NCBI GenBank assembly: GCA_029219165.1
Contig: JAQXSW010000016.1
Location: 62,001-126,000 of the forward strand
DNA length: 64,000 bases
Reading direction: 5' to 3'
Source: Oscillospiraceae bacterium
Lineage (GTDB): Bacteria; Bacillota; Clostridia; Oscillospirales; Acutalibacteraceae
Under the pieces are notes generated by a model. It had not been told where the DNA came from, searched no databases, and saw nothing but the letters and a program-made list of their open reading frames with translations. A program made the position numbers and the translations under genes. This document shows, piece after piece, positions 28,902 through 38,852 of this stretch. Numbering within the stretch: position 1 is the first letter of the stretch; every line of letters starts with the position of its first letter.

Positions 28902-31355
28902 ATGAGCTTGCAAAGAATTTATTTAAATGATGATTGGTATTTCTCTAAAGAAGGAGAAAAGAAAAGGGAGAAGGTACGCTTACCTCACACAAACAAGGTT
29001 CTCCCTTTTAACTACTTCTCTGAGCAGGAATACCAATTTGTTTCTGTATATGAGAAAAAGATAAATATCCCTGAGGAACTTAAGGGAAAGTGTCTTTTTC
29101 TCACATTTGAGGGCGCTGCCCACAAGGCAGAGGTCTTTGTAAACGGAAAGCTTTGTGCCACACATGAGTGCGGCTACACAGCTTTTGATGTGGATATCAA
29201 AGACCTTGTAAATTATGGAGAGGACAACGAAATTAAGGTAGTTCTTGATTCAAGGGAAAGTCTGAATGTTCCGCCATTCGGACATGTAATTGACTACCTT
29301 ACATACGGTGGCCTTTACCGTGAAGCATACATAGATGTTAAAAATGAAACATACATTAAAGACGTCTTTGTTAAGACTATAGACAACACAATGCCATGGC
29401 GCAACATTGAAACAGACATAACTGTAGGTGGAAAAAATATTTCAGGCAAATTTGTTGGTCTTGAAATATACGAAGAAAACAACGACATTCCAATAATTCA
29501 AACAGACTTCTACAAAATGGAGGGGAATACCTTCAAAATTCCACTCTCATCTTCAAAACTGGAAGACTGGAACATTGACAATCCAATTCTTTATAAAGCA
29601 AAGGTAATACTTGCTGAAGAAAACAAAGATATAAATAAAGATATAAATAATGAAGAAACAGAAAGTATTGAAACAGAAAACAATACAAACAGTCAAAATG
29701 TATTAGACACATTTGAAACTTTTTTCGGTGTTAGAATGGCTGTATTCAAGAAAGATGGATTCTATCTTAATGGTAAGAAAATAAAAATTCGTGGTCTTAA
29801 CAGACACCAATCTTATCCATACGTTGGTTATGCAATGCCAAAGTCAGTTCAAGAACATGATGCAAAGGTTTTAAAAGAGGAACTTGGACTTAACGCGGTC
29901 AGAACAAGTCACTACCCACAGTCAAAGTATTTCCTAAATGCGTGTGACCGTCTTGGCCTCTTGGTATTTACAGAAGCTCCCGGTTGGCAACACATTGGTG
30001 ATGATGCTTGGAAAAATCAGCACCTTGAAAATGTTGCTGATATGGTTAAACAATACAGAAATCATCCTAGTATTGTGCTTTGGGGAGTTAGAATTAATGA
30101 ATCGCAAGATGACAATAAACTCTATAAAGAGGCAAACAGAATAGCACACGAGCTTGATGATTCAAGACAGACAAGTGGCGTGCGATTCATTCAAATGAGT
30201 TCACTCCTTGAAGATGTATATGCATTTAATGACTTCTCTCATACGGGAAACAATCCGGGTCTTACAAAGAAATTCAAGGTAACACCAAAAGTTTGGAAAC
30301 CTTACCTTGTATCTGAGTTTAACGGTCACATGTTCCCAACAAAGTCGTTTGACTGTGAGGAACACAGACTTTCTCATGCACTTAGACACGCTAATGTACT
30401 TAATGACATGTATGAAGATGACAACGGTATTTCCGGTTGCTTCGGTTGGTGCATGGCAGACTATAACACACACAAGGACTTTGGTTCAGGTGACAAGATT
30501 TGCTACCACGGAGTTCTGGATATGTTTAGAAACCACAAACTTGCTGCCGCTGTATATGAAAGTCAGCAAGACGAGGATCCTGTTCTTGAGGTTTCTTCAA
30601 GTATGGATATTGGAGAACATCCTGCCGGCTGTATAGGAGATATATACGTCTTTACAAATGCAGATTACATAAATATGTACAAGAATGGCGACTTTGTTCG
30701 CAAGTTTGAACCGGATACTGAAAAATACGGAAACCTTCCACATCCTCCAATTAAGGTTGATGATTTTATAGGCGGTCTTCTTGTTGAGAAGGAAGGTATT
30801 TCGGAAAAGTCTTCTGATAAAATAAAGAAGGCTGTAAAAGGCTATATGAATAATGGATTTTCCGGTGTCTTTACACCTGAAAACATTGCAGGTCTTGGCT
30901 CGGCAATGATTACTGAAAAGCTCTCTGTTAAAGATGGTTTTGATCTATTCTATAAATATGTCGGAAACTGGGGTTCGGATGTAACTGTATACACCTTTGA
31001 GGCAGTTAAGGACGGTAAGGTTGTAAAGACTGTAACAAAGGCTCCTGTAAACGAAATTGAACTAAAGGTTGATGTTGACCATACAGAACTTGTTGAAGAC
31101 ACAACCTATGATGTAGCTTGCATAAATATTGCCCTTCAGTCAAAAGACGGAAACGTCCTAACATACAGTAATGACCCAATAGTTTTCAATGCATCAGGCA
31201 ATATTGAACTCATTGGTCCTGAAATAGTTCCACTTCGCGGTGGATACGCAGGTACATATGTAAAGACAAAAGGTAAAAAAGGTAAAGGAAAACTCACCAT
31301 TACCCATGAACGTCTGGATCCAATAGTAATTGACTTTGGAGTTACAAAGAAATGA
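28902..31355 (+). CDS. glycoside hydrolase family 2 protein
   Basis: 817 aa: ...FVNGKLCATHECGYTAFDVDIKDLV, KIRGLNRHQSYPYVGYAMPKSVQEHDAKVLKEELGLNAVRTSHYPQS, HPSIVLWGVRINES. Confidence 0.88.
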   Translation: MSLQRIYLNDDWYFSKEGEKKREKVRLPHTNKVLPFNYFSEQEYQFVSVYEKKINIPEELKGKCLFLTFEGAAHKAEVFVNGKLCATHECGYTAFDVDIKDLVNYGEDNEIKVVLDSRESLNVPPFGHVIDYLTYGGLYREAYIDVKNETYIKDVFVKTIDNTMPWRNIETDITVGGKNISGKFVGLEIYEENNDIPIIQTDFYKMEGNTFKIPLSSSKLEDWNIDNPILYKAKVILAEENKDINKDINNEETESIETENNTNSQNVLDTFETFFGVRMAVFKKDGFYLNGKKIKIRGLNRHQSYPYVGYAMPKSVQEHDAKVLKEELGLNAVRTSHYPQSKYFLNACDRLGLLVFTEAPGWQHIGDDAWKNQHLENVADMVKQYRNHPSIVLWGVRINESQDDNKLYKEANRIAHELDDSRQTSGVRFIQMSSLLEDVYAFNDFSHTGNNPGLTKKFKVTPKVWKPYLVSEFNGHMFPTKSFDCEEHRLSHALRHANVLNDMYEDDNGISGCFGWCMADYNTHKDFGSGDKICYHGVLDMFRNHKLAAAVYESQQDEDPVLEVSSSMDIGEHPAGCIGDIYVFTNADYINMYKNGDFVRKFEPDTEKYGNLPHPPIKVDDFIGGLLVEKEGISEKSSDKIKKAVKGYMNNGFSGVFTPENIAGLGSAMITEKLSVKDGFDLFYKYVGNWGSDVTVYTFEAVKDGKVVKTVTKAPVNEIELKVDVDHTELVEDTTYDVACINIALQSKDGNVLTYSNDPIVFNASGNIELIGPEIVPLRGGYAGTYVKTKGKKGKGKLTITHERLDPIVIDFGVTKK

Positions 31356-32590
31356 TAGAACAAACAAAGGAACAAGCAATAAAACAACAAATAACAGAAA
31401 CGCGACAAACAGAAGCTCATAAGCAAGAAGAAAAAATAAAAGATATGGTTACCCAAAAGTACAAAGAACTCTTTAAAGAAGAGCCTCGCGTTTTTTTTGC
31501 ACCCGGTCGTGTTAATTTAATAGGAGAGCACACAGACTACAATGGTGGTCATGTGCTCCCATGTGCTTTGACAATAGGCACCTACGCTGCTGTTCAAAAA
31601 CGAAACGACGACAAAATTCTTCTTTATTCAATTAATTTTGAAGAAGAAGGAATCGTAACAAGAAATATAAATGAAACCAAACCAATTAAATCCTTCACAG
31701 ACTATCCGGTGGGTGTTGTACACCAACTTAGAAAAGATGGATTTAATATTCCATTTGGTTTCAATGTTGTCTATTTCGGCAACATACCAAACAGCAGCGG
31801 ACTGTCGTCTTCTGCGTCCGTTGAGGTTCTTACCGGCTTTTTCCTAAAAAGCCTTTTTTGCCTTGAACTCTCTAACGTACAAATTGCCCTTATAGGGCAA
31901 AAAGCAGAAAACGACTTTATTGGTGTTAACTGTGGCATAATGGACCAATTTATAATTGCCATGGGTAAAGAGGACCATGCTACATACCTTGATACAAGTA
32001 CGTTAAATTTTGAATACATTCCTGTAAAACTTAAAAATCAAAGTCTTGTAATTGCTTGTTCAAATAAGAAACGTGGTCTTGGTGAATCCAAGTACAATGA
32101 ACGTAGAGCAGAGTGCGAAAAAGCTGTAGAAATAATAAACAGACAAGAGAATGAAAATAAAATAAAATTTCTCGGAGAACTTACCGAGGAAGAGTTTGAA
32201 CAAAAGATAATAGAAGATGAAATAATTAGAAAAAGAGCCAAACATGCCGTGTATGAAAATCAACGTACTATAAAGGCATGTCATGCCCTTAAAAACAACA
32301 GAATAGAAGAGTTTGGAATGCTTATGAATGAATCGCACAGTTCACTTCAATATGACTATGAAGTAACAGGCAAAGAATTGGACACCCTTGTTCATGCTTC
32401 ATGGGAACAAGAGGGGTGTGTGGGTTCCAGAATGACCGGTGCAGGTTTTGGAGGATGCACTGTTTCTTTAGTAAATAATGATAACATTCAGGCATTCATA
32501 AATAATGTTGGACAAGTATATAAAAGCAATACAGACTATGAGGCGGATTTCTACGTGGTGAATATAGGCGGTGGGCCAAAAGAACTTTAA
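31352..32590 (+). CDS. galK: galactokinase
   Basis: FFAPGRVNLIGEHTDYNGGHVLPCAL, NSSGLSSSASVEVLTGFFL, GSRMTGAGFGGCTVSLV. ATGA overlap with the GH2 gene. Confidence 0.93.
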   Translation: MIEQTKEQAIKQQITETRQTEAHKQEEKIKDMVTQKYKELFKEEPRVFFAPGRVNLIGEHTDYNGGHVLPCALTIGTYAAVQKRNDDKILLYSINFEEEGIVTRNINETKPIKSFTDYPVGVVHQLRKDGFNIPFGFNVVYFGNIPNSSGLSSSASVEVLTGFFLKSLFCLELSNVQIALIGQKAENDFIGVNCGIMDQFIIAMGKEDHATYLDTSTLNFEYIPVKLKNQSLVIACSNKKRGLGESKYNERRAECEKAVEIINRQENENKIKFLGELTEEEFEQKIIEDEIIRKRAKHAVYENQRTIKACHALKNNRIEEFGMLMNESHSSLQYDYEVTGKELDTLVHASWEQEGCVGSRMTGAGFGGCTVSLVNNDNIQAFINNVGQVYKSNTDYEADFYVVNIGGGPKEL

Positions 32591-32658
32591 AAAAACCTTG
32601 TAAAATAATGTTGAAATAAGTAAAATAATAACGATATTTTTTTGGGGAGTTAATTTTT

Positions 32659-33663
32659 ATGAAAAAACAACTTATTTCACTTGTAGTCATGGTACTTCTT
32701 GTGTCTGTTTCATTCCTTGGCTATAAGATTTTTGGACAGGACAATTCACTTCCAAAGGAACCTGAAACAACACAGGCTCAAACAACTCAGCCGGTAACTA
32801 CAACAGAAGCACCAACAACTGAACCGGAAACAACAGAAGAAGTTACGGAGCCTGAAACTACAGAACCTGCAACAGTAATTCGTAGTGAAACAACAAAAGT
32901 TCAAACAACAAAGAAAGAAATTTCAAAGGTTGTAACTTGGAAGCCGGTAGATGGTGTAACTGCATACAATGTATACCGTTCAAATTCAAAAGACGGCCCA
33001 TATAAGTTAATTGCAACAGTTGAGGGAACTTCATATACAGATAAAGACTTAGCTGCAAACACCCCATACTATTATAAAATCCAAACATGCAGATCGGATA
33101 ACCAGGCTAATTGTCCATCTACTACATGTGCTCAGTCAAAAGCACCTTCAACAGTTAGAGCTACAACCAAAACAACCACAAAAACAACAACAAGAACAAC
33201 TACCAAAACAACTACAAAAGCAGCTGCAAAAGCTTCAGTGGTTGACTATAAGCCAAATTCTTCAGGCACTGTAACAGGGTTTGAAAGTGAAATGCTTAGA
33301 AAGCTAAATGCATACAGAGCAAAGGCCGGCGTTGCTCCAATAACAATGAATGCTGACCTTAACAGACTTTCTGCAATTCGTGCGCAGGAGCTTTCAAAGC
33401 GTTACCGTTCTGACCACATTCGTCCAAACGGAAAACAGTGGTATACAATTCTTGATGATATTAAAGATCCAACAGTTAAAAATTGGAATACCGCTGCCGA
33501 GAATATTGCACACGGACAGAAGAATGAAAGTGAAATAACTTTAGCTTGGTATAATTCAAAAGGCCATAGAGACAACATGCTTAATCCTGACTACAAGTAT
33601 GTAGGATTTGGTTGCTATTCTCTTAATGGTCACCTTTATTGGGATCAAATTTATATTGGCTAA
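32659..33663 (+). CDS. secreted/anchored CAP (SCP/PR1) domain protein with FnIII-like domain and Thr-rich linkers
   Basis: Signal/TM, TTEPETTEEVTEPETTEP linker, FnIII-like WKPVDGVTAYNVYRSNSKDGPYKLIATVEGTSYTD, CAP domain (MLRKLNAYRAKAGVAPITMNADL...NIAHGQKN...GHRDNMLNPDYKYVGFG). Confidence 0.88.
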   Translation: MKKQLISLVVMVLLVSVSFLGYKIFGQDNSLPKEPETTQAQTTQPVTTTEAPTTEPETTEEVTEPETTEPATVIRSETTKVQTTKKEISKVVTWKPVDGVTAYNVYRSNSKDGPYKLIATVEGTSYTDKDLAANTPYYYKIQTCRSDNQANCPSTTCAQSKAPSTVRATTKTTTKTTTRTTTKTTTKAAAKASVVDYKPNSSGTVTGFESEMLRKLNAYRAKAGVAPITMNADLNRLSAIRAQELSKRYRSDHIRPNGKQWYTILDDIKDPTVKNWNTAAENIAHGQKNESEITLAWYNSKGHRDNMLNPDYKYVGFGCYSLNGHLYWDQIYIG

Positions 33664-33670
33664 ATTCTCC

Positions 33671-33699
33671 TTGACTTTTTGACCATCACTTTATATAAT
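33671..33699 (+). promoter_or_regulatory. sigma-A-type promoter of tRNA (CAU)
   Basis: TTGACT-N17-TATAAT. Confidence 0.8.
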
Positions 33700-33719
33700 A
33701 CTTAAGTCACATGACAAAA

Positions 33720-33796
33720 GGACCATTAGCTCAGTTGGTTAGAGCAACCGGCTCATAACCGGTTGGTCCGGGGTTCGAGTCCCTGATGGTCCACCA
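33720..33796 (+). tRNA. tRNA-Met (anticodon CAT; tRNA-Ile2 not excluded)
   Basis: GGACCAT/ATGGTCC acceptor, ACCGG-CTCATAA-CCGGT anticodon arm, encoded CCA. CAT anticodon could be lysidine-modified Ile2. Confidence 0.93.
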
Positions 33797-33800
33797 ATAA

Positions 33801-33828
33801 AGACGTCTCTTTGAGGCGTCTTTTTTAT
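33801..33828 (+). terminator. Rho-independent terminator
   Basis: AGACGTCTCTTTGAGGCGTCTTTTTT. Confidence 0.8.
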
Positions 33829-33905
33829 TTGTCGCATCATAAGCGACCTATTCTAAAAATTATGCAGTATTAATTAAGACATAAATTAAGTTAGGGGGTA
33901 TAACA

Positions 33906-34685
33906 ATGCTAGGAGCAATAATAGGAGATACAGTAGGTTCTGTATATGAATTTAATAATATTAAAACAAAGGAATTTCCATTTTTTACATCAAAAAATCA
34001 TTTAACTGATGACAGCATAATGACACTTGCAGTTGCCAAGGCAGTTCAAGAGGCAAATACAGAAGATGAACTTTCTAGGTTAACCGTAAAATACATGCAA
34101 GAACTGGGTAATAAGTATCCTAATGCAGGCTATGGCGGAAGATTTAGGCTTTGGCTTAGAACAGACAACCCACAGCCATATAATAGTTGGGGTAATGGTT
34201 CTGCTATGCGTGTTTCACCATGTGCCCTTAAAGCAAAGACATTGGAGGCGGCATTGCAACTTTCAGATATTGTTACTGAAGTAACTCATAATCATCCCGA
34301 AGGAATAAAAGGGGCAAGGGCTACAACTGCCGCCATATTTCTTGCAAGAACAGGCCATTCAAAAGAAGAAATAAAGGAACACATAGAAAACAACTATTAT
34401 AAACTTAACAAATCCTTAGACGAAATTAGACTAACATACAGTTTTGACGTGTCTTGTCAGGGAACTGTTCCACAGGCTATTCAAGCTTTCCTTGAATCAG
34501 AAAGCTTTGAAGATGCCATTCGAAATGCAATTTCTATTGGTGGCGACAGTGACACCCTTGCCGCAATAACAGGCGCAATAGCAGAGCAGTACTACACAAT
34601 ACCTAAGAATATACAAGACGAAATAAAATCGTATATGGACAAATATCAACAAGAAATTGTAAGCAATTTTTATAAGTCCCTTTAA
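33906..34685 (+). CDS. ADP-ribosylglycohydrolase family protein
   Basis: MLGAIIGDTVGSVYEFNN, HLTDDSIMTLAVAKA, AMRVSPCALKAKTLE, SIGGDSDTLAAITGAIAEQYY. Confidence 0.9.
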   Translation: MLGAIIGDTVGSVYEFNNIKTKEFPFFTSKNHLTDDSIMTLAVAKAVQEANTEDELSRLTVKYMQELGNKYPNAGYGGRFRLWLRTDNPQPYNSWGNGSAMRVSPCALKAKTLEAALQLSDIVTEVTHNHPEGIKGARATTAAIFLARTGHSKEEIKEHIENNYYKLNKSLDEIRLTYSFDVSCQGTVPQAIQAFLESESFEDAIRNAISIGGDSDTLAAITGAIAEQYYTIPKNIQDEIKSYMDKYQQEIVSNFYKSL

Positions 34686-34690
34686 TTTAA

Positions 34691-34721
34691 ATGCTCCGGG
34701 CTGACTACCGGAGCATTTTTA
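34691..34721 (+). terminator. Rho-independent terminator
   Basis: ATGCTCCGGGCTGACTACCGGAGCATTTTT. Confidence 0.8.
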
Positions 34722-34782
34722 TTTGTATATTATCTTATTTTAAGGTATAATCTATTCATTATGTTTTAAGTAGGAGAGAATT

Positions 34783-36117
34783 ATGCAAGAAAGAGAAAAA
34801 ATTGGCAGTAGACTAGGTTTCATCCTTTTGTCTGCCGGATGTGCAATAGGTTGTGGAAACATTTGGAAGTTTCCTTGGATGTGTGGACAAAGTGGTGGCG
34901 GCGGATTTATGCTTGTCTACTTTTTATGTCTTTTAATTTTAGGACTTCCGGTAGTCATCATGGAATTTTCAATTGGTAGAGCAGCCCAAACAAGTCCAAT
35001 TAATATGTATAAAGAACTGAACGGCTCTAAAAAATGGAATGTAGCGGGTGCTGTTTGCCTTATTGGTAACGTCTGTTTAATGGCGTTCTATACTGTTGTT
35101 ACAGGTTGGATTATATACTATTTTTCAAAGTTCTTAACAGGTGACATAGCAAACCTGAATTTTGTTTCAATGATATCAAATCCAACAGTTAATGTGGTAT
35201 GTCTTGCAATAACTGTTGTGTTTGCATTTTCAATTCTTTGTATTGGTCTACAAAAAGGTCTTGAAAGAGTTACGAAGTACATGATGATCATTCTTCTTGT
35301 ACTTATGATTGTTATGGTAATTCATTCATTTACACTTTCAGGTGCCGCTGAGGGACTGAAATTCTACTTGGTGCCTGATTTTTCAAAGATAAACGGTTCA
35401 GTATTGGTTTCAGGAATGAATCAAGCATTCTTTACTCTTTCTTGTGGCATTGGTAGTATGGCAATTTTCGGAAGCTATATAGGTAAAGAAAAGAGCCTTA
35501 TGAGCGAGTCAATCAACGTTATAGTACTTGATACTGTAGTTGCTATTATGGCTGGACTAATAATATTCCCTGCATGTTTCACATACAATCTTGAAGTTGG
35601 TGCCGGTCCAAGCCTTCTCTTTGATACAATGGCAAGAGTATTCAATAATATGAATGGCGGAAGATGGTGGGGAACCATGTTCTTCCTTTTCATGACATTT
35701 GCTGCAATGTCAACAGTGCTTGCAGTTTGTGAAAATATCCTTGCTATGGTAAGAGAATTAACCGGTATTAGCCGAAAAAAAGGATGCCTCATTTGTGGTG
35801 TGGGAATCTTCCTATTAGCTCTAACAACAGCTCTTGGATTTAGCGTATTTAAGTTCCAACCATTTGCAGAGGGAACAGTATGGCTTGATTTCTGGGACTT
35901 CATTGTTTCAACAAACCTTCTTCCACTTGGCTCATTAGTTCTTGCAGTATTTTGTTGCTGGAACTTCGGATGGGGCTGGGATAAATTTATAAAAGAAGCA
36001 AACGAAGGAAAGGGCTTAAAAGTTAAAGCATGGATGAAGCCACTCTTCAAATATGTAGTACCTTCACTTATACTCTTTATATATATTTATGGCATTGCAA
36101 CATATAAGTTTAGATAA
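34783..36117 (+). CDS. sodium-dependent transporter (NSS/SNF family)
   Basis: GSRLGFILLSAGCAIGCGNIWKFPWMCGQSGGGGFMLVYFLCL signature. Confidence 0.92.
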   Translation: MQEREKIGSRLGFILLSAGCAIGCGNIWKFPWMCGQSGGGGFMLVYFLCLLILGLPVVIMEFSIGRAAQTSPINMYKELNGSKKWNVAGAVCLIGNVCLMAFYTVVTGWIIYYFSKFLTGDIANLNFVSMISNPTVNVVCLAITVVFAFSILCIGLQKGLERVTKYMMIILLVLMIVMVIHSFTLSGAAEGLKFYLVPDFSKINGSVLVSGMNQAFFTLSCGIGSMAIFGSYIGKEKSLMSESINVIVLDTVVAIMAGLIIFPACFTYNLEVGAGPSLLFDTMARVFNNMNGGRWWGTMFFLFMTFAAMSTVLAVCENILAMVRELTGISRKKGCLICGVGIFLLALTTALGFSVFKFQPFAEGTVWLDFWDFIVSTNLLPLGSLVLAVFCCWNFGWGWDKFIKEANEGKGLKVKAWMKPLFKYVVPSLILFIYIYGIATYKFR

Positions 36118-36148
36118 CAAATAGAACCTACATTTTTCGGGGGATAAA

Positions 36149-36835
36149 ATGAAAGAAGAATGTCTAATTTGTAAAGCTCCTCTTGAATATCTTAATGAAG
36201 ATGAAGAGATGGAGTGCGCAATTTGTAACAAGAAAGTTTTAAGTAAGACGCGTTGTGTAAATGGACACTTTATTTGTGATGCTTGTCATACTCAGGGAAT
36301 GGATTCTATTATTGAACTTTGTCTTTCAGAGACAAGTAAGAATCCAATTGAGATAGTTAGAAAAATGATGGATATGCCATTCTGTCATATGCATGGACCT
36401 GAGCATCATGTTATGGTAGGTTCGGCTTTACTTACAGCATATAAGAATGCTGGGGGAAATATAGATTTGGAAGCAGCACTTTTGGAAATGCAGAAGCGCG
36501 GAAAACAAGTTCCGGGTGGAGCTTGTGGATTTTGGGGTGCATGTGGTGCCGGTATTAGCACAGGAATGTTTGTTTCAATTATTTCTGAATCAAATCCTTT
36601 AGCAAATGAACCTTGGGGTCTGTCTAATAGAATGACATCAAAGGCACTTGATAGCATTGGTCAAATTGGTGGACCAAGATGTTGTAAGAGAGATTCTTAT
36701 CTTTCCATTCTTGCCGCCATTGATTTTGTTCATGAAAACTTTGGTGTTGAAATGGAAAAGTCGGAAATTAAATGTACTCATTATTTTAACAATAATCAGT
36801 GTATTGAAAAACGTTGTCCATTTAACAAAATATAG
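36149..36835 (+). CDS. DUF5714-like protein with zinc-binding N-terminus
   Basis: CLICKAPLEYLNEDEEMECAICNKK, FICDACHTQG; GGACGFWGACGAGISTGMFVSI. Confidence 0.7.
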   Translation: MKEECLICKAPLEYLNEDEEMECAICNKKVLSKTRCVNGHFICDACHTQGMDSIIELCLSETSKNPIEIVRKMMDMPFCHMHGPEHHVMVGSALLTAYKNAGGNIDLEAALLEMQKRGKQVPGGACGFWGACGAGISTGMFVSIISESNPLANEPWGLSNRMTSKALDSIGQIGGPRCCKRDSYLSILAAIDFVHENFGVEMEKSEIKCTHYFNNNQCIEKRCPFNKI

Positions 36836-36845
36836 AGAATTTCCC

Positions 36846-36875
36846 TTGACAAAATAGGTGTTAAAATAGTATTAT
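36846..36875 (+). promoter_or_regulatory. promoter of tRNA-Trp
   Basis: TTGACA-N18-TATTAT. Confidence 0.65.
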
Positions 36876-36899
36876 TATTGGCGTACTTATTTTGTATAT

Positions 36900-36975
36900 A
36901 GGGGTATAGCTCAGTTGGTAGAGCAGCGGTCTCCAAAACCGCGTGCCGAGGGTTCGAGTCCTTCTGCCCCTGCCA
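36900..36975 (+). tRNA. tRNA-Trp (anticodon CCA)
   Basis: AGGGGTA/TGCCCCT acceptor, GCGGT-CTCCAAA-ACCGC anticodon arm, GCCA 3' end. Confidence 0.96.
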
Positions 36976-37024
36976 TTTGCATTTCTGTTCGAACTTTTTA
37001 AAAAATCGAACTTTAATATAAAGG

Positions 37025-37054
37025 AATCCAACCTTTAGAAAGGTTGGATTTTTT
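37025..37054 (+). terminator. Rho-independent terminator after tRNA-Trp
   Basis: AATCCAACCTTT-AG-AAAGGTTGGATTTTTT; ATG of the next ORF lies 3 nt beyond the hairpin/T-tract. Confidence 0.8.
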
Positions 37055-37056
37055 AT

Positions 37057-37704
37057 ATGCTAAATTTTAAGAAAGAGAAAGTTAATATTGATGACAAACT
37101 AAAACAAATAATAGACTTTATATGTAAATTTTGTGGTTTTAAGCCCAATTTTGAATCTGGGAATATAATTAGTCGACAAAATATAATTATGCATTATATT
37201 GATAATATTGAATTGGAACAGCATGGAAAAACTATTTTTGTAAAAAATGTTAATTTTAGAAATACATTTTTAAAAGATTTTAATAGTTTATTTTCTAAAA
37301 GATATTTGGATTGGAAAGTTGAAAATGAATTATTTTGTAGTACTAGATATAGTAATTATATGGACGAAGAACATATAAATAATCATTTGAATAAATTAAT
37401 AGAATATTATGATGTTTCTATGACGTATGGTAGATTTAATCAAAACACAAATAATATGATTTTTGATTTTAGCCCATTTTATGAAGTTATAAGGATTTTC
37501 CTAGTTGAAAATGATTTTACAAAAGAAGAAGTTAAAATGGGAATATTAAGTATTCATGAAACCAAAGTATTTACACGACAAAAGCTGGAAGAAGAATTGT
37601 ATGATGAATTTATGTCATTTGAATTACTATGCAACAACAAAAATGCGATATTAGATGATATTGTTGAAATAACTGAAGAAGAAATTGTATATCCTTATAA
37701 ATAA
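37057..37704 (+). CDS. hypothetical protein (215 aa), accessory
   Basis: Complete ORF; AT-rich composition; no family recognised. Confidence 0.6.
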   Translation: MLNFKKEKVNIDDKLKQIIDFICKFCGFKPNFESGNIISRQNIIMHYIDNIELEQHGKTIFVKNVNFRNTFLKDFNSLFSKRYLDWKVENELFCSTRYSNYMDEEHINNHLNKLIEYYDVSMTYGRFNQNTNNMIFDFSPFYEVIRIFLVENDFTKEEVKMGILSIHETKVFTRQKLEEELYDEFMSFELLCNNKNAILDDIVEITEEEIVYPYK

Positions 37705-37736
37705 AAAATACTAAAATATAAAAACAGGATAAAGGG

Positions 37737-37793
37737 AATGATATCATTACTATTATAAATCCTTATATAATAAGGAAATAGTATGATATCATT
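37737..37793. repeat. long imperfect inverted repeat (hairpin)
   Basis: AATGATATCATTACTATTATAAATCCTTAT... vs ...ATAAGGAAATAGTATGATATCATT: arms nearly complementary over about 25 nt. Confidence 0.6.
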
Positions 37794-38147
37794 TTCTTAT
37801 TTTGCACTTGCAAAATTGGATAAAAGTATGGAGATTTTTGGATTATAAAATATGTATTTTCTTTATTTTTAAACAAAAAACAGGTTCCATAAAAAACTCC
37901 ATAAACTGGTAAAAGAAAAAATCATGTATGAATTATGGATGAAACAAAATTTTTACATTTAACTTAATAATTAACCATCTACCCTAGATGAAAATGTCTA
38001 ACGTAATATAATAAATTAATATAAAGAATTAATATAACAAGAGTTTTATAAAAACAGGTCTATTTATTAAAAGATATGAAAGTAAATAATAAAAAACATT
38101 AAATTTATAGTATAATATTAGCAAGAAATGGTATTGGAGTGATATGT

Positions 38148-38852
38148 ATGTTTTCATTGTTTAATAGGACAAGTTATGTTAATAATCCTGATTTAGCCTT
38201 AAAACTTTTTGAAACACTTTCTGTTTCAACGGGAACTCTAACACAAAAGGAACAATCAGTTATTAATGACATTCTATCAACATGTAAAACTAGACAAGAT
38301 ATTTTAAATAAAGTTGTTGAAATATGTGGAGAACCGAATACAAGTCAAAAGCGATACATTTATGCCATGGCATATTCATGGTCTAATAAAGAATATAGAA
38401 AAAAAGCCATTAAATATTTAGAATTATATTTATCTAACCCCTTATATGAAGATGTTTATTTAAATAGATTTAGCTATTACAATGAACCTATCGAATCTAG
38501 GAAAAACAATCATTTAAATTCAATGCATCAAACATTAGGAGAAATATATGAAAAAGAATATGATTTTGATAATGCTTTAATTAATTATGAAAAAGCTATT
38601 CAATACGATCCGTATAATCCAATAACATATAGAAAAAAAGTTGGAACTTTAATAAAAATGAATAAAATCGAAGAAGCTATAATATTTTTAGATATTATCA
38701 AAAAATCAAAATACTATGTCATAAACAATAAATATATGCCAATAGACTGGTTTATAAAGACAATAGATGAACTACTTGAAGATTGTAAGAAAAAACAAAA
38801 AGAAAATTATCTTTATAAACCAAGAAAACAAAATATTACTTATGTTGAATAA
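38148..38852 (+). CDS. TPR-repeat protein, accessory
   Basis: MHQTLGEIYEKEYDFDNALINYEKAIQYDPYNPITYRKKVGTLIKMNKIEEAIIFLD is TPR-like. Confidence 0.65.
   Translation: MFSLFNRTSYVNNPDLALKLFETLSVSTGTLTQKEQSVINDILSTCKTRQDILNKVVEICGEPNTSQKRYIYAMAYSWSNKEYRKKAIKYLELYLSNPLYEDVYLNRFSYYNEPIESRKNNHLNSMHQTLGEIYEKEYDFDNALINYEKAIQYDPYNPITYRKKVGTLIKMNKIEEAIIFLDIIKKSKYYVINNKYMPIDWFIKTIDELLEDCKKKQKENYLYKPRKQNITYVE

Noticed and set aside
35475-36050. 191-aa minus-strand ORF
   Set aside because: Antisense to the NSS transporter; no domain and no RBS context.
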